Assembly: GCF_033118175.1 (NCBI RefSeq)
Contig: NC_083701.1
Span: 51,721,001-51,785,000, forward strand
DNA: 64,000 nucleotides
Direction: 5' to 3'
From: Dama dama
Taxonomy: Eukaryota > Chordata > Mammalia > Artiodactyla > Cervidae
Shown: positions 37,306 through 49,204 of the stretch, piece after piece
How positions within the stretch are numbered: the stretch's first letter is position 1
Layout: each line of letters opens with the position of its first letter
The notes under the pieces: generated by a model
The model's database searches: none
What the model was told of the DNA's origin: nothing
What the model saw: the letters and a program-made list of their open reading frames with translations, nothing else
Made by a program: the position numbers and the translations under genes

Positions 37306-38018
37306 CAGAGTACATCATGAGAAATGCTGAACTGCAAGAAGCACAAGCTGGAATCAAGATTGCTGGGAGAAATATCAATAACCTCAGATATGCAGATGAC
37401 ACCACCGTTATAGCAGAAAGTGAAGAAGAACTAAAGAGCCTCTTGATAAAAGTGAAAGAGGAGAGTGAAAAAGTTGGCTTAAAACTCAACATTCAGAAAA
37501 CTAAGAACATGGCATCTGGTCCCACCACTTCATGGCAAATAGATGGGGAAACAATGGAAACAGTGACAGACTTTATGTTTGGGGGTTCCAAAATCTCTAC
37601 AGATGGTGACTACAGCCATGAAATTAAAAGACACTTGCTTCTTGGAAGAAAAGTTATGACCAACCTAGACAGCTTATTAAAAAGCAGAGACATTACTTTG
37701 CCAACAAAGGTTGGTCTAGTGAAGGCTGTGGTTTTTCCAGTAGTCATGTATAGATGTGAGAGTTGGACTATAAAGAAAGCTGAGCAACAAAGAATTGATG
37801 CTTTTGAACTGTTGAGTTGGAGAAGACTCTTGAGAGTCCCTTGGACTGCAAGGAGATCCAACCAGTCCATCCTAAAGGAAATCAGTCCTGAATATTCATT
37901 GGAAGGACTGATGCTGAAACTGAAACTCCAGTACATTGGCCACCTGATACAAAGAGCTGACTCATTTGAAAAGATCCTGATGCTGGGAAAGATTGAAGGT
38001 GTGAGGAGAAGGGGATGA
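37182..38018 (+). pseudogene. SINE-started open frame fused to BovB reverse-transcriptase fragment
   Basis: This is the longest open frame in the window, 278 codons. Its ATG and first ~41 codons come from the antisense Bov-tA. It then reads in frame through the target duplication into the C-terminal half of the BovB reverse transcriptase, keeping the YADD box. Motif A and the N-terminal fingers lie upstream, beyond a stop codon, so a working polymerase is not expected. It is best treated as a chance fusion in a dead element. Confidence 0.75.
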
Positions 38019-38168
38019 CAGAGGATGAGATGGTTGGATGACATCACCAACTCAATGGACATGAGTTCGAATAAACTTTGGGAGTTAGTGATGGACAGGG
38101 AGGCCTGGCATGCTGTAGTCTATGGGGTCTCAAAGAGTAGGACATGACTGAGCAACTGAACTGAACTG

Positions 38169-38715
38169 TCTGAATAGAGGTAATTCTACACATTTATTTT
38201 GATATTAAGTATAATAAAAGGTATAAATAGCACAATGTCATTTATACAATGGTTAACTAATAATATTGTTTGAATTTCTATATTTTTGACTAAAATTTTC
38301 GTAGAAATTTGAAGACAAGATATTCTAATGTGATTTGTAGTAACTGAAAGAGAAAGTTGAACTAGGCTTTGAAATATTGAAATAATTTAGATAGGTTGTG
38401 ATTAGGTACTGTTATATTATGACATTTCCATTTTCATGTATTTTATGAATGTACTATTGAAATCATATGAGAAAATTTATTTTCTCTTCTGAAACTTTTG
38501 AAGATTTAGCCAAAACAGGCTGCTGAATTTGGTAGAGTTTCAACTTACAGCTGGCTTGATATATCCCTGCTCTTGAAAGAGAGGAATAAAGAAGCATTTA
38601 TATTTCTGAAACCAGGACTTTAGGAGACATGAAATAGAAAGTTGTTCTTAAACAGGAAGAAATATTACATATTGCTAACAGGAAAATATTTAATATATGG
38701 TGTCTTACTTTCAGG
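38169..38715. other. No gene recognised
   Basis: AT-rich unique DNA. Confidence 0.4.
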
Positions 38716-39320
38716 ATGCTATAAAAAATATTGCCATAGCCTGAGTGACTTGTAAACAATAGAAACATATTTCTCAAAGTTCTGGAAGCTGAGAAGTCCA
38801 AGAACAAGGCACAATAGTTTCCATGGCTGGTGATACCCATTTCCTGGTCTATAGATGATTGTCTTCTCTCTGTATCCTCATATGGTAGAAGGGGCAAGCT
38901 AGGTCTGAGTGGTGTTTGTTTGTTTGAATTAATTGGACTTCCCTGGTGGCTCAGACAATAAAGAATCTGCTGCAATGTAAGAGATCCAAGTTTGATCCCT
39001 GTCAGGAAGATCCCCTGGAGAAGGGATTGGAAACCCCTCCAGCATTCTTACCTGGAGAAGTCCATGGACAGAGGAACCTGGGAGGCTATAGTCCATGGGA
39101 TCACAAACAGTCAGACACAACTGAGTGGTTAACACTTTCTCTTTATTTTAATAAAAAAATCAAGTTTTTTTATTAAAGTTTTTTTTTTTTTTTTTTTTTT
39201 TAAATTGTAGAAGCTTCACCCTCTAGACTTAACAAAGGCCCTGACTCTAAATACCATCATTTTGAGGATTAGGTTTCAACATATGAATTTTGGGGCTCAC
39301 AAACATTGGCGCCCACAATT
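38716..39320 (-). repeat. MaLR-type LTR (MST/MLT1-like), interrupted
   Basis: On the minus strand, 39320-39206 gives the LTR start (CCAAAATTCATATGTTGAAAC). 38926-38716 gives its second half (AGGAAATGGGTATCACCAGCC, CCAGAACTTTGAGAAATATG). A Bov-tA (38935-39135) and a T-run (39179-39201) lie in between. It is an ancient non-coding relic. Confidence 0.7.
38935..39135 (+). repeat. Bov-tA SINE inside the MaLR LTR
   Basis: Sense copy from GGACTTCCCTGGTGGCTCAG to a CAACTGAGTGGTTAAC tail. The head has lost a few bases (CTGCTGCAATGTAAG). Confidence 0.93.
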
Positions 39321-39482
39321 TTTTTAAAAAAGAAAGGAACATGTGTCCACACACAGAGGAAAAGAGAGTTTCACAATTTAGAACAAAGTCAAGAATGTAA
39401 TACCCAGAGTCACGAATAAGTGCAGAAGATGGAAAAGGAACTAAATGGTAAAACTGCTGTAAATTCAAAGATCAGAATCTTT

Positions 39483-39716
39483 GTGTGCGTGTAGTTCACA
39501 TGTGCGCTAAGTCGCTTCAGTCATGTCCCACTCTATGTAACCCTATGGATGGTAGCCAGCCAGGCTCCTCTGTCTATGGGATTCATCAGGCAAGAATACT
39601 GGAGCCTGTCGCCATGCCCTCCTCCAGAGGTTCTTCCTGACCCGGGGACTGAACCCGTCTCTTGTCTCCTGTATTTGCAGGCAGGTTCTTTACCACTAGC
39701 TCCACCTGGGAAGCCC
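39483..39716 (-). repeat. Bov-tA SINE, long-head subtype
   Basis: Antisense copy between perfect 12-base duplications, ATCAGAATCTTT at 39471-39482 and 39717-39728. It has the CCCTCCTCC body variant and a GTGTGCGTG tail. Confidence 0.96.
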
Positions 39717-39728
39717 ATCAGAATCTTT

Positions 39729-41613
39729 AGAACCAAAAATAAAGACAGAATAGGTGTGCAAAGTGCACCAGCTTTGCAGTTTTACATATCTAGGTTCAAA
39801 CAAGACTTTTATGTTAAACAGTGGTTTGTTGTTTGATCTTGTATAAATTAGTTAATCCTTTAAGTTTTTCATAACATTCATTACAACCTAACCAGACAAG
39901 ACAACAGGAATAAGCCTGTTGACTGACAACAATAAGCCTGTTGGCAGAATTATTGACTTGGTATAGTGAGCGTGGAAATTCCAGAGGAATTTCTTTAAAT
40001 TTGTGTGGATTCCTTGTGATTCTGGTAGAGCTATAAATGATGTAGTCCTGCTTTCCCAGTCAAAGCAGGGAGCACCTCACCCGGGCCAGATATTTAGTGT
40101 TCTTTTCAGAAATGTCCTACCTTAGAGAGCACTGCTTTCCTTTCTCTGCACTACCTGGATATAAAGATCTTGTAAACCTGGAGACTCAGTGGCCAACCTT
40201 GGATCACATGGAGAAAGAAGTTTTCAAAATGAAGACAGCACAGAAAAGATGAGTCAAGAAAACATAATCAGCCATGTTTAAAGGGGGCCTGATCTCTTTA
40301 TTTTGTAGCTATGAGAAACAATCTATTCTTTTTTTTATTCATTTTTTAAATTATGATTTTCAAGAGACTGAAAATGATATAATGTTTTAATGAGGAAGAT
40401 ACATTTGAAGTGCACTTTTGAGAATAAATAATTTCCCAGAATGGGGTAAAAGACATCGACTGAGATATTTGTCCACTTCTGTTGTAAAGATACAACTCTT
40501 ATTTTTAATGACTTGGTGGAGGTCATTAAAACCTAGTGCTCTTAAGTATATGATAATGTGTTTTAATTTTCATTAATATATTTGACACATCTTTCTTGTT
40601 ACTGTGGGGACCCACACTTGAGTAACTCTCTTAAGTTAATGCATATTATCAACCTAAAGGACTCTCTTATGTTTTTGCGTTATCAGACTTTGTCTTAGAT
40701 TCACAAAGAGGAATGTATGTTCATATAATGTTTTGTTCCTATATGTTTTGCTTCTGTCTTTTCTCTTCTTCAAGTATCAAGTTTCAGTCCTGACCTATTA
40801 TGGAATCATATTCAAAGCTGATGGCTAGTGATGACCTCCTTTTCTATATGTAGGTATAGTAAACTGATTTCTTGACTGTTGATAGTAAGCTGTTTGCCCT
40901 AATATAAATTCCATTATGTCTATTATTTCCCCTAAATTATGTGAGAGAGTATGTACAACCAAGAGGTGAAATAAGAGAAAGTGAAAATAATCCTCAGTTT
41001 AAAATGAGATAGCCCGAAACAGAAAGAAACTCTAGGTTTTAGCCAAAACTAAAAATCACATTCTGTCCATCTTCTTTAAATCCCATATAAAGAATTAGTT
41101 ATAAATACAATCTAACTTTCTATCTGATATGTGGTCAAGACATTTGTGTTGAGAGTCTCCTAGACAACTTTCAGTTTTGGAGATTTGCTAGAAATACTTA
41201 AATAACTACTTTGGCTAGTATTTATTACAGTGAATGAATACAAAGTAAAAGAAGCAAAGGGAAAATGCATGTGGGTAAACTTTCAAGACTCTTCTTCCAT
41301 GGAAACACAGGGTATGCTCAATTCTTCCAGCAACAAATTGTGAAAATATGTTTAAAATATTTATCAAGGAAGCATATTTGAGACTTTTTATTGGTGGATG
41401 GTCATGTATCAAAATTCCAGACTTTCAAAAGGATAGTGTTGTACTGCCTATGACATGTTTTTGCAAAAATCATTTTGCACAACTTTCTATTCATCATTTG
41501 TGGAAACTTACTGATAATCAGTCACGGTCTTGGATATCCATCAAAGATCAACCTTGTTAGTAGTTCAAGGATAGTTTACTCAGGTCTGCTATGTTAACAG
41601 TTTTATGCATTTT
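39729..41613. other. No gene recognised
   Basis: Unique-looking AT-rich DNA. Short open frames at 41215-41560 overlap on opposite strands and resemble nothing known. Confidence 0.45.
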
Positions 41614-41818
41614 TAGTCACTCAGTCATGTCCAACTCTTTGCAAACCCCTGGACAGTAGCCTAGATGCCAGGCTCATCTGTCTATGGAATTTTGCAGGCA
41701 AGAATACTGGAGTGGGTTGCCATTTTCTTCTCCAGGGGAATCTTCCCAATTCAGGGATTGAACCAGGTCTCCTACATTGCAGACAGATTCTTCACATCTG
41801 AATCACCAGGGAAGCCCC
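41614..41818 (-). repeat. Bov-tA SINE
   Basis: Antisense full-length copy with a 4-base insertion in the body (GCCTAGATGCCAGGCTC). No clear target duplication. Confidence 0.93.
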
Positions 41819-42286
41819 TAACTCTTGTGCTTTTCTGATGAAAGATGCTGCAAACATATCAAAGTGCTAATATAGGAAATTAGAAAGAATGAATAATACA
41901 GTCTTGAATGCTAATATCCTTAATAATTCATAGTGTAAACACTAAAGAAAATTAATTGTCTTTGTAATGGATAAATAATGGAGCTCTCACAAAAACAGGT
42001 TTTAAATTTGCATTAATCAGTATACCCCAGACTGGTAATAAGTTAAAATTGGACTTTTACACCAGTGATAATTAACCCTGGCTAGGTGTCCTCTCTAGTT
42101 ATGAAATCCAAATATCAGTATTTTTTTTTAAACTTCTCAGTTAATTATAATGTGCAGCCAATGTTGAGAACTATGGTTATAAAGAGATTAAACAGATTTT
42201 AATTACTAATAACTGGGATTCAGGAAGCAACATTGCTGAGGTTTGGGTTCTGGGCTAGTAAAAGCTTTGTTGGAATATTGCTCCCC
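41819..42286. other. No gene recognised
   Basis: AT-rich unique DNA. Confidence 0.4.
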
Positions 42287-42300
42287 TATGGGACAATTTG

Positions 42301-42519
42301 GGGCTTCCCTGATGGCTCAGAGGGTAAAGCATCTGCCTGCAATGCAGGACATCGGGGTTCAATCCCTGGGTCGAGAAGATTCCCTGGAGAAGGAAATGGC
42401 AACCCACTCCAGTATTCTTGCCTGCAGAATCCCATGGACGGAGGAACCTGGTAGGCTATAGTCCACGGGGTTGCAAAGAGTCGGACAGGACCGAGCAACT
42501 TCACTTTCACTTTTCACTT
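42301..42519 (+). repeat. Bov-tA SINE, young full-length copy
   Basis: Near-consensus sense copy with a TTCACTTTCACTTTTCAC tail. Perfect 14-base duplications, TATGGGACAATTTG at 42287-42300 and 42520-42533, flank it. The intact ends and low divergence mark it as one of the younger insertions. Confidence 0.97.
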
Positions 42520-42533
42520 TATGGGACAATTTG

Positions 42534-42779
42534 CCTAAGCTATCTCATAAAAAAGCTTGCTGAATGGGTTCAAAACTTCTTAAAGAAGTCTTAATCACGT
42601 ATTAACATCTTAGACATTTCTTTCTGTTCTTTATAAGTGTTTTTAGAGGAATTAGTGAAGATATTTTTGAAGAAATGAATCCTCACCACAGGAGCTAAGT
42701 GTCTTAGGGAGAAAGAAAAATTACAATCAATAAATTTGCAATTGGGGAAAATGTAGGAGTCTAATCCCAATATGAATCC
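42534..42779. other. Unrecognised stretch
   Basis: Nothing supportable. Confidence 0.3.
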
Positions 42780-42920
42780 AACTATGATAGTAATGTTCAT
42801 TGATTGTTTACTTTGTTCAGGCATTAGGTGAGATATCTGTGATACTAGCATTAATTGACAACAATCCCTATCATTAATGTATTTAAGAGTTAGTGTGCTT
42901 ATAAGCTAATTGGGTCATTG
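42780..42920 (+). repeat. Possible L2-like 3' end
   Basis: TGATTGTTTACTTTGTTCAGGC, GACAACAATCCCTATC and AGTGTGCTTATAAGCTAATTGGG follow the order of an L2 3' end. The match is weak and judged by eye. Confidence 0.35.
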
Positions 42921-45382
42921 TCATCCTGATAGCCCACATTAAGATTCCACCTTCTTCCTTGTAGTAGTTTAATATGATTTTTATTTGACTTCCCTTCCAA
43001 AAGTCAATTGCTTAACATCTTATTCAGTTTTTCTCCTAATTGGATCAAAGTTCCCTTTGTCTCCATTGTCAGTTTTGAGAAGTGAAATTCTAAGTGCTGG
43101 GTGATGGATTTGATAAGGTGAACACTAATTCAATTTTGCAAATGATTATTCTGATTTTTAAAATCTTTCTTAATTAATTAAATGGAAATCTGTGAGATAA
43201 GGGCTAATATTCATTCTAAATAGCTTCCTAGTTGGTGAAGATTTTTTCTTTTATAATTTGAAAACATTTCTACTTCCCTTTTTTTGTTTCTCATTCTTTC
43301 CCTTTTGGGAATTCACTTTTAAGTTCACTCCTGAATTTCCCACACAAGCCTAAAGGAAATCAAATAAAGAGAAATGATTAATCACTTTTTCTTTTCTCTC
43401 ATCAGTCACTATCATGATCACTCCATTACCTGAAGGAAGGAGGCAAATTTTCAAAACTATATCTTAAAATTTTCACATTTTGTACTTTTATTATATAGAA
43501 AATAAACATCTGTACACATCAAAAAATGAAACAATATATTATAAATCAAGTACTATCTCTTCAAATATGCACTGCTTCCCACTTTTCTCATTAACATAGT
43601 TTGTACTGTATTATGTTACTTTTTGGAAAATCAGATTTATAATTATTTTTGACAATTATTTTACTTTGCATATTTTTCAACCACCAAGTTGATTATTTTT
43701 TTTCTGTAATGTAGTGTTCCTTTGCCTCTTCAATTTTTACTTTCTGTATTTCTTATATTTTTCTTTCTCTCAGCAATAACCATAGTATCTTAGCTAGAAA
43801 TATCAATGTTTTATTCATCTTTTTATAATCGATATATATACTTCTATCATAAGAATAGTCAATATGATTATAGTACTATTTCATATGAATAATAATATTC
43901 AATATGATACCAATCAATATTATGTAAGGAGGATTTTAGGAGAAAATTTTTCATACCCATTTTTAAACTCTTGAATTTATAAAGTCAAACATGTACAGAA
44001 TATGTACATGTACTTATAAGTGCTTTATTAAAGAACAACCCAGCTACAGTTTTATAATTTTATATTATTTAAATGTTGGGGTCATTTTTTGCCATATTAT
44101 TTATAATATATCTGTGAGATCCAGTATGGGCAGCATATAAACTACTGCCTAAGACTTAAAGAATTCTACTATTAATGGAAGTATTTTATCAGTTTCTTGA
44201 CCTCTCAGAAGGACAACATGATGAAATGATAAAGACAGTGTTCTTAGAGACAAAGAATCTTGATTTATTGCCAACATTTTTTAAAAGCAGAACCATGGTT
44301 AAGCATGTAGTTTCTCATTATGAATTTGAGATAATTCTGAAACTCAAACATCAAAAATGCATTAGCATTTTTTTCAGTGAAAACATAAGCCACTGTTTTC
44401 GTATTGTAAATCCTGACAAATGTTTTAACCTCATTTTCTATTTTATCTGAGACCATCATCTCTGCTCCAGCCAGCTGAAACTCTGTGTCATCTACCACAC
44501 ATCATTTGTTGAGCTAACGTTTGCAAAAAGACTCACACAAAAGTATAAAATGATCTTCGACGTATTTTTGTTGTCACAATGGTTGTTTTGCTTTTATCAC
44601 TCGTGAAAACTGGCAGTTCTTTTTTCTGTCTCTTAAAAAATCTTGTGTATTGTTTTTAAAGTGGTAATTATTGATGGAATTGGAATATATTTGTTTTACA
44701 CAAGAATAAAAATCTAATGATCATAAAGAGTTAATTTAAAGCCAAAAGTCCTGGCAGTTGTAGAAACAGAAGTGTTCATATTCATTAGAGAGAACATCTT
44801 TTATCTAATCTCTTCTACTTTATTTCCTAGTTAAAGATGCCTGTACTACAAAATTTAAACTAAATCACTCCTAGTTAATGTATATAGAGAGCTTTGAAGA
44901 TGAAAAATGCTACAGCAGAATCCAGTTCTACATATCAATGCATATAATGAGAATTCAGCAGCATAGATTAAATCTCACTTTGCAAATAGCATTTGCTAGT
45001 GTAGCTAACATGAATGAGGCTTCCTTCTTTTAAGTCTTGCATATTTGTCTATTTAGCCGTAATTAATTTGACTTTCTTTGATATTTTCAAAGGTAAAAAT
45101 TATTTCTGCATCTTTTAAAGTGCCATTTGACTCCTGGAAAAGTTATGTATAATTTATTAATGTTCTAATTAGATGCAATAAAAGAGTATCTGACCTTTAA
45201 AATATCTGACAGCATATACCACTTTTTATCTACATAAATATTTTACTCTTTCGAACTTGAGCAGTTTGACAAGTACTTATTTCTCTGTAGGATACAGGGA
45301 ATTCTTAACAGAAATGGCTAGTACCAAAATTTTCCCACTTGCTTCCCAGTTGACCTAAAATAATCCAATCTGAAGCATTTAT
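42921..45382. other. No gene recognised (2.4 kb)
   Basis: AT-rich DNA. A 91-codon frame at 44175-44450 overlaps an opposite-strand frame and has no recognisable domain. I do not call it a gene. Confidence 0.45.
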
Positions 45383-45393
45383 ATATCAGAGGT

Positions 45394-45633
45394 GTGGTGG
45401 CGGTTTGTTTAGTCATGTCCGACTCTTGGGACCCCATGGGCTGTAGCCCTCCAGGCTCCTCTGTCCATGGGATTTCCCAGGCAAGAATACTGGAATGGGT
45501 CGTCATTTCCTTGTCCAAGGGATATTTCCGACCCAAGGATTGAACTGATGTCTTGATCACTTGTCTCCTGCATTGCAGGCAGTCTCTTGCATTGCAGGTG
45601 GATTCTTCACTGACTGGGCCACCTGAGAAGCCC
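45394..45633 (-). repeat. Bov-tA SINE with 19-bp head duplication
   Basis: Antisense copy between perfect 11-base duplications, ATATCAGAGGT at 45383-45393 and 45634-45644. Within the head, TCTCCTGCATTGCAGGCAG (45564-45582) is repeated as TCTCTTGCATTGCAGGTGG (45583-45601). Confidence 0.95.
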
Positions 45634-45644
45634 ATATCAGAGGT

Positions 45645-45946
45645 AAAGCATTGCTATCTATCAAAGTGTTTTGCGAACTAGTATTGAGTCTTCTACTTGT
45701 ATTTCCTTATCTTTTGGCTTTTAAAGATTGACCAAATTCCTTTCTGTTTATTTATTCATCTCTACTGATTGGATTTCATTTTGGTAGGAATGTCCTTTTG
45801 GTACTTTTCTATTTCTCTGTCTTCCCATCTACTTTTAGTTCTCCTAACCTGACTCTACCTAACTTCTACCCCTCACTCTGATAAGAACAAATTACCCCAA
45901 CCTATATTTTCCATTAAAGCCACTACTGACAGTCATCAATAATCGT
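45645..45946. other. No gene recognised
   Basis: Unique DNA with pyrimidine-rich patches. Confidence 0.35.
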
Positions 45947-45959
45947 ACTGATGACAGTT

Positions 45960-46154
45960 CATGCACTCATGCTAAGCTGCTTCAGCTGTGTCTGACTCTG
46001 TGACCCTAGAGAATGTAGCCTGCCAGGCTCCTCTGTCCACGGCTGCCATGCCCTCCTCCAGCGGATCTCCCCAAGCCAGGGATCCAACCTGCATTTCTTA
46101 TGTCCGCTTCATTGGCAGACAGGTTCTTTACTACTAGTACCACCTGCGAAGCCC
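45960..46154 (-). repeat. Bov-tA SINE, internally deleted
   Basis: Antisense copy between perfect 13-base duplications, ACTGATGACAGTT at 45947-45959 and 46155-46167. About 35 bases of the BovA body, around the usual CAAGAATACTGGAG, are missing. Confidence 0.95.
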
Positions 46155-46212
46155 ACTGATGACAGTTAAATATTCCTAATTAGAAAGTTCAGTATGTTTA
46201 GCAATGTTGGAC

Positions 46213-46454
46213 GGAGAAGGCAATAGCACCCCACTCCAGTACTCTTGCCAGGAAAATCCCATGGACAGAGGAGCCTGGCAGGCTGCAGTCCATGGGGTCG
46301 CGAAGAGTCGCACACGACTGAGCGACTTCACTTTCACTTTTCACTTTTATGCCTTGGAGAAGGAAATGGCAAGCCACTCCAGTGTTCTTGCCTGGAGAAT
46401 CCCAGCGTCGTGGTCGCACAGAGTTGGACACGACTGAAGTGACTTAGCAGTAGC
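46213..46454 (+). repeat. Bov-A2 dimer SINE
   Basis: Two BovA bodies in tandem, joined by a CACTTTCACTTTTCACTTTT linker, end in TTAGCAGTAGCAGC. The flanks AGCAATGTTGGAC (46200-46212) and AGCAACGTTGGAC (46455-46467) form a 13-base duplication with one mismatch. Retained CpGs suggest a young copy. Confidence 0.96.
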
Positions 46455-46615
46455 AGCAACGTTGGACTGAATATACATTTTTTTCTCTGAAACAGAATTT
46501 TGTCTATATGTTGAATATATAAACATTTTTATATGGGTATAGTTAGTTATTAGCTTTACATATAGGCATAGATGCATATATATTTCAAATATATGAGTGC
46601 ATGTACATGTACATG

Positions 46616-46781
46616 GGCTTCCCAGGTGGTTCAGTAGTAAAGAATCTGCCTGCCAATACAGAAGATGTAGGTTCAGTTCCTGGAACAGAAAGATTCCCTG
46701 GAGAAGGAAATGGCAACCTACTCCAGTATTCTGGCCTGGAGAACTCCATGGACAGATGGCCCTGGGCCACTAAACAACAAC
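46616..46781 (+). repeat. Bov-tA SINE, 3' part deleted
   Basis: The head and first half of the body are normal. The sequence from the usual GGCTACAGTCC to the tail is replaced by a short CTGGGCCACTAAACAACAA end. The flanks at 46599-46615 and 46782-46798 match at 15 of 17 bases. Confidence 0.92.
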
Positions 46782-46864
46782 GCATGTATATGTATATATG
46801 TACTTTATCTCCCATATCTGTCTACCCATATATGAGACAGATAAAGTAAGATTTAAAAGTTGTA

Positions 46865-47019
46865 AGGAATCGGGTGGAGAGGGAGGTGGGAGGGGGGATC
46901 GGGATGGGGAATACATGTAACTCCATAGCTGATTCATGTCAATGTATGCCAAAACCCACTTCAATATTGTAAAGTAATTAGCCTCCAACTAATAAAAATA
47001 AATGAAAAAAATAAATAAA
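46865..47019 (+). repeat. Ruminant L1 3' tail insertion, G-rich start
   Basis: Between perfect 11-base duplications, TAAAAGTTGTA (46854-46864 and 47020-47030), lies an L1 3' UTR end. It has a G-rich tract (46872-46909), the TGATTCATGTCAATGTATGCC block and a TAAATAAA tail. The insertion begins exactly at the G tract. Confidence 0.93.
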
Positions 47020-47030
47020 TAAAAGTTGTA

Positions 47031-47439
47031 CTTTATTTTTATTTGCTTTTCTAAATAAAAAAAATGATAAGGCCTTATTATAGTAAACACATCCATAACT
47101 AATTTTAATAGCAGCTGTGGAATGTTTCATTTTGCTATACTATAATTATGCAACTGAAAGCTTATTTTCAAATGTGAAAAATTCACCCCCTCCTTTAATT
47201 ATGATCTCCATCAATTTTTTATTGTGTATTTTTCTATCTTATAAGGAAAAGGTATTTTAATTAAGGTATTTAAATAATTTAATTAAAGAGGGATTGAACT
47301 GACTTTAGGGCTTCGCAAGCTTCTACAATGGGGTGTTCGCATGCTGTTCTTTTTACCCATCTCCACTGGGGCTTCCCCACTCATTTTTCAATCCTTTACT
47401 TAATTGTTTGGGCTCTTCTGAGTCCCTTGAAATTTCATA
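47031..47439. other. No gene recognised
   Basis: AT-rich unique DNA. Confidence 0.4.
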
Positions 47440-49150
47440 TGACTTCAAATCATCTAATTGTCAATTACTGAAGACATTTCTGCTGAAAATTTTATAAGAA
47501 CTTCATCAGATCTGTAGATCAATTTAGGGATTACTGATATTTTGTCAATATTAAGTCTCTAAATCCATGATCATGGTATACCTTACCATTCACTGGAATT
47601 TCTTTAATATCTTTCAAAAATGCTTTCCTAGTTTTCAGTGTACAATTCTTACACTCTTACACTTCTTTTTGATACTATTTTAAATGGAATTTTTTAATTA
47701 ATTTTATTTTTAGAATGTTCACTGCTACTGTACATAGAGTTGACATATATGCATTGACTATGCAACCTTGCTGAAATCATTTTTTAGTTCAATGTTTTAG
47801 TGGAACTATTAGGACTTTCTATATACAAAATCATTATCTGCAAAAACAATAGCTTGACTTTTCACTTCTTTTTTTCCTATGTGAAAGCCGTTTCTTTTTC
47901 ATAACTAATTTTTCTGGCTATACATTGCACTAAAATGTTGAATAGAACTGGTGAGAGAAGACCAAAGAATATAATCAGAGAACATACCTTGTATGATTTC
48001 ACTCTTTTCAATTTATTAAGACTTTTTTATGACTTCATATGTGCTCTATCTTCGAGACTCTCCCATGTGAACTCGAATAGAATATACTCTATTATTAGAT
48101 GGTATAGTCTATAGATGTCTATTACACTAGTTGGTACATAGTATTATTACTATCTTTTATTTTTATACTAATTTTTTTGCTTATTTGCACTGTTGAGTTG
48201 TGGTGTTGAGCCCTAGAATTTACAGTGTTGAGTCCTAGAACTGTTATTGATGAATTACTTATTTTCCATTCAGTTCTATCAGATATTGCTTCATGTATTT
48301 TGAGATTCTCTTTTGAGGTTCATACACTTTCATAAATGTTATATCTTCCTGATTGGCTGACATTTTTATTCTTATCATTATGATTGTGGCCCTTTATCTC
48401 TAGTGACTTTTTTTATTTTAAGATAAATTTTGTCTGATACTGTGGAGCCATTCCAGTTCCCTATAGTTGCTCTTTGTATGGTATATATCTTTCTATTCTT
48501 TTTATTTTCAAGCTATTTGTGTCTTTAAATTTAAATTGCATCTCCTGCTGATAGCTTTCCTGATAGCTCAGTTGGTAAAAAGTCCGCCTGCAATACATGA
48601 TACCAGGTTCCATTCGTGGGTGGGAAAGATCCCCTGGAGAAGGGAAAGGCTACCTACTTCAGTATTCTGGCCTGGAGAATTCCATGAACTGTATAGTCCA
48701 TGGGGTCGCAAAGAATCAGACACAATTGAGGGACTTTAACTTTCCCGTTGATAGCATATAGTTTTATCTAGATTCTTTTTTTCTTTCATCCAATATAAAT
48801 ATCTCTGACTTTTCACTGGACTTTGTAATCCAGTTACATTAAATGATATTGATATAGTTGTTTATATCTGCAGTTTCCTCTTTGTTTTCTACTTCAGGTG
48901 TATTTTGTGGCACTATTCTCTTTTTGGTATACCTTTTGGTATTATATAGATTTTTTTAGTATAACATTTAAACTTTTTTAATACCTTTTAAATTGTATTT
49001 TTGAATTATTAGTGACTTCTCTAGGGCTTATAATACATATCTAAAGTTAAAAGAATCTACTTTAGATTTATATTGACTTAGATCCATAACAATATAGAAA
49101 ACATTATATATTGTATATACAACATACATATATACTTATGTTATACACAT
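47440..49150 (-). repeat. Old L1 ORF2 remnant, internally deleted
   Basis: On the minus strand, 47440-47975 matches the reverse-transcriptase side of ORF2 (rightmost phrase GAATAGAACTGGTGAGAG). 48010-49150 matches the endonuclease-side region (GATGTCTATTACACTAG, TTTTGTCTGATACTG, GTGTCTTTAAATTTAAATTG, TCTAGGGCTTATAATAC). Sequence between them is missing near 47980. Stops are frequent and it is not functional. A Bov-tA lies inside at 48556-48745. Confidence 0.75.
48556..48745 (+). repeat. Bov-tA SINE nested in L1
   Basis: The sense copy begins TTTCCTGATAGCTCAG. The flanks TGCTGATAGC (48546-48555) and CGTTGATAGC (48746-48755) match at 8 of 10. L1 text continues on both sides. Confidence 0.92.
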
Positions 49151-49204
49151 GCTATAGCAATACAACATGCATGCATATTATGTCATTGTTTACTTTTAAT
49201 CATT

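Larger units (their letters stand above)
36455..38168 (+). repeat. BovB LINE, longest copy, with nested SINE
   Basis: The copy starts within GAATGCAAAGTCAAGTGGGC and ends GAACTGAACTG. It holds most of the reverse-transcriptase domain: a motif A-like FIDYAKVFD stretch near 36880-36906 and an intact YADD at 37389-37400. A TGG-to-TGA stop at about 36928 ends the upstream frame, and a SINE at 37109-37305 splits the element. The endonuclease part is absent. Confidence 0.95.

Noticed and set aside
42301..42380. tRNA-Glu-like sequence that could be read as a tRNA gene
   Set aside because: It is the head of a Bov-tA SINE, lacks a proper cloverleaf 3' half and recurs throughout the window.
44175..44450. 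91-codon open frame that might be a small gene
   Set aside because: No recognisable domain, an overlapping opposite-strand frame of similar size, AT-rich codons and no promoter or splice context. Chance frames of this length are expected.
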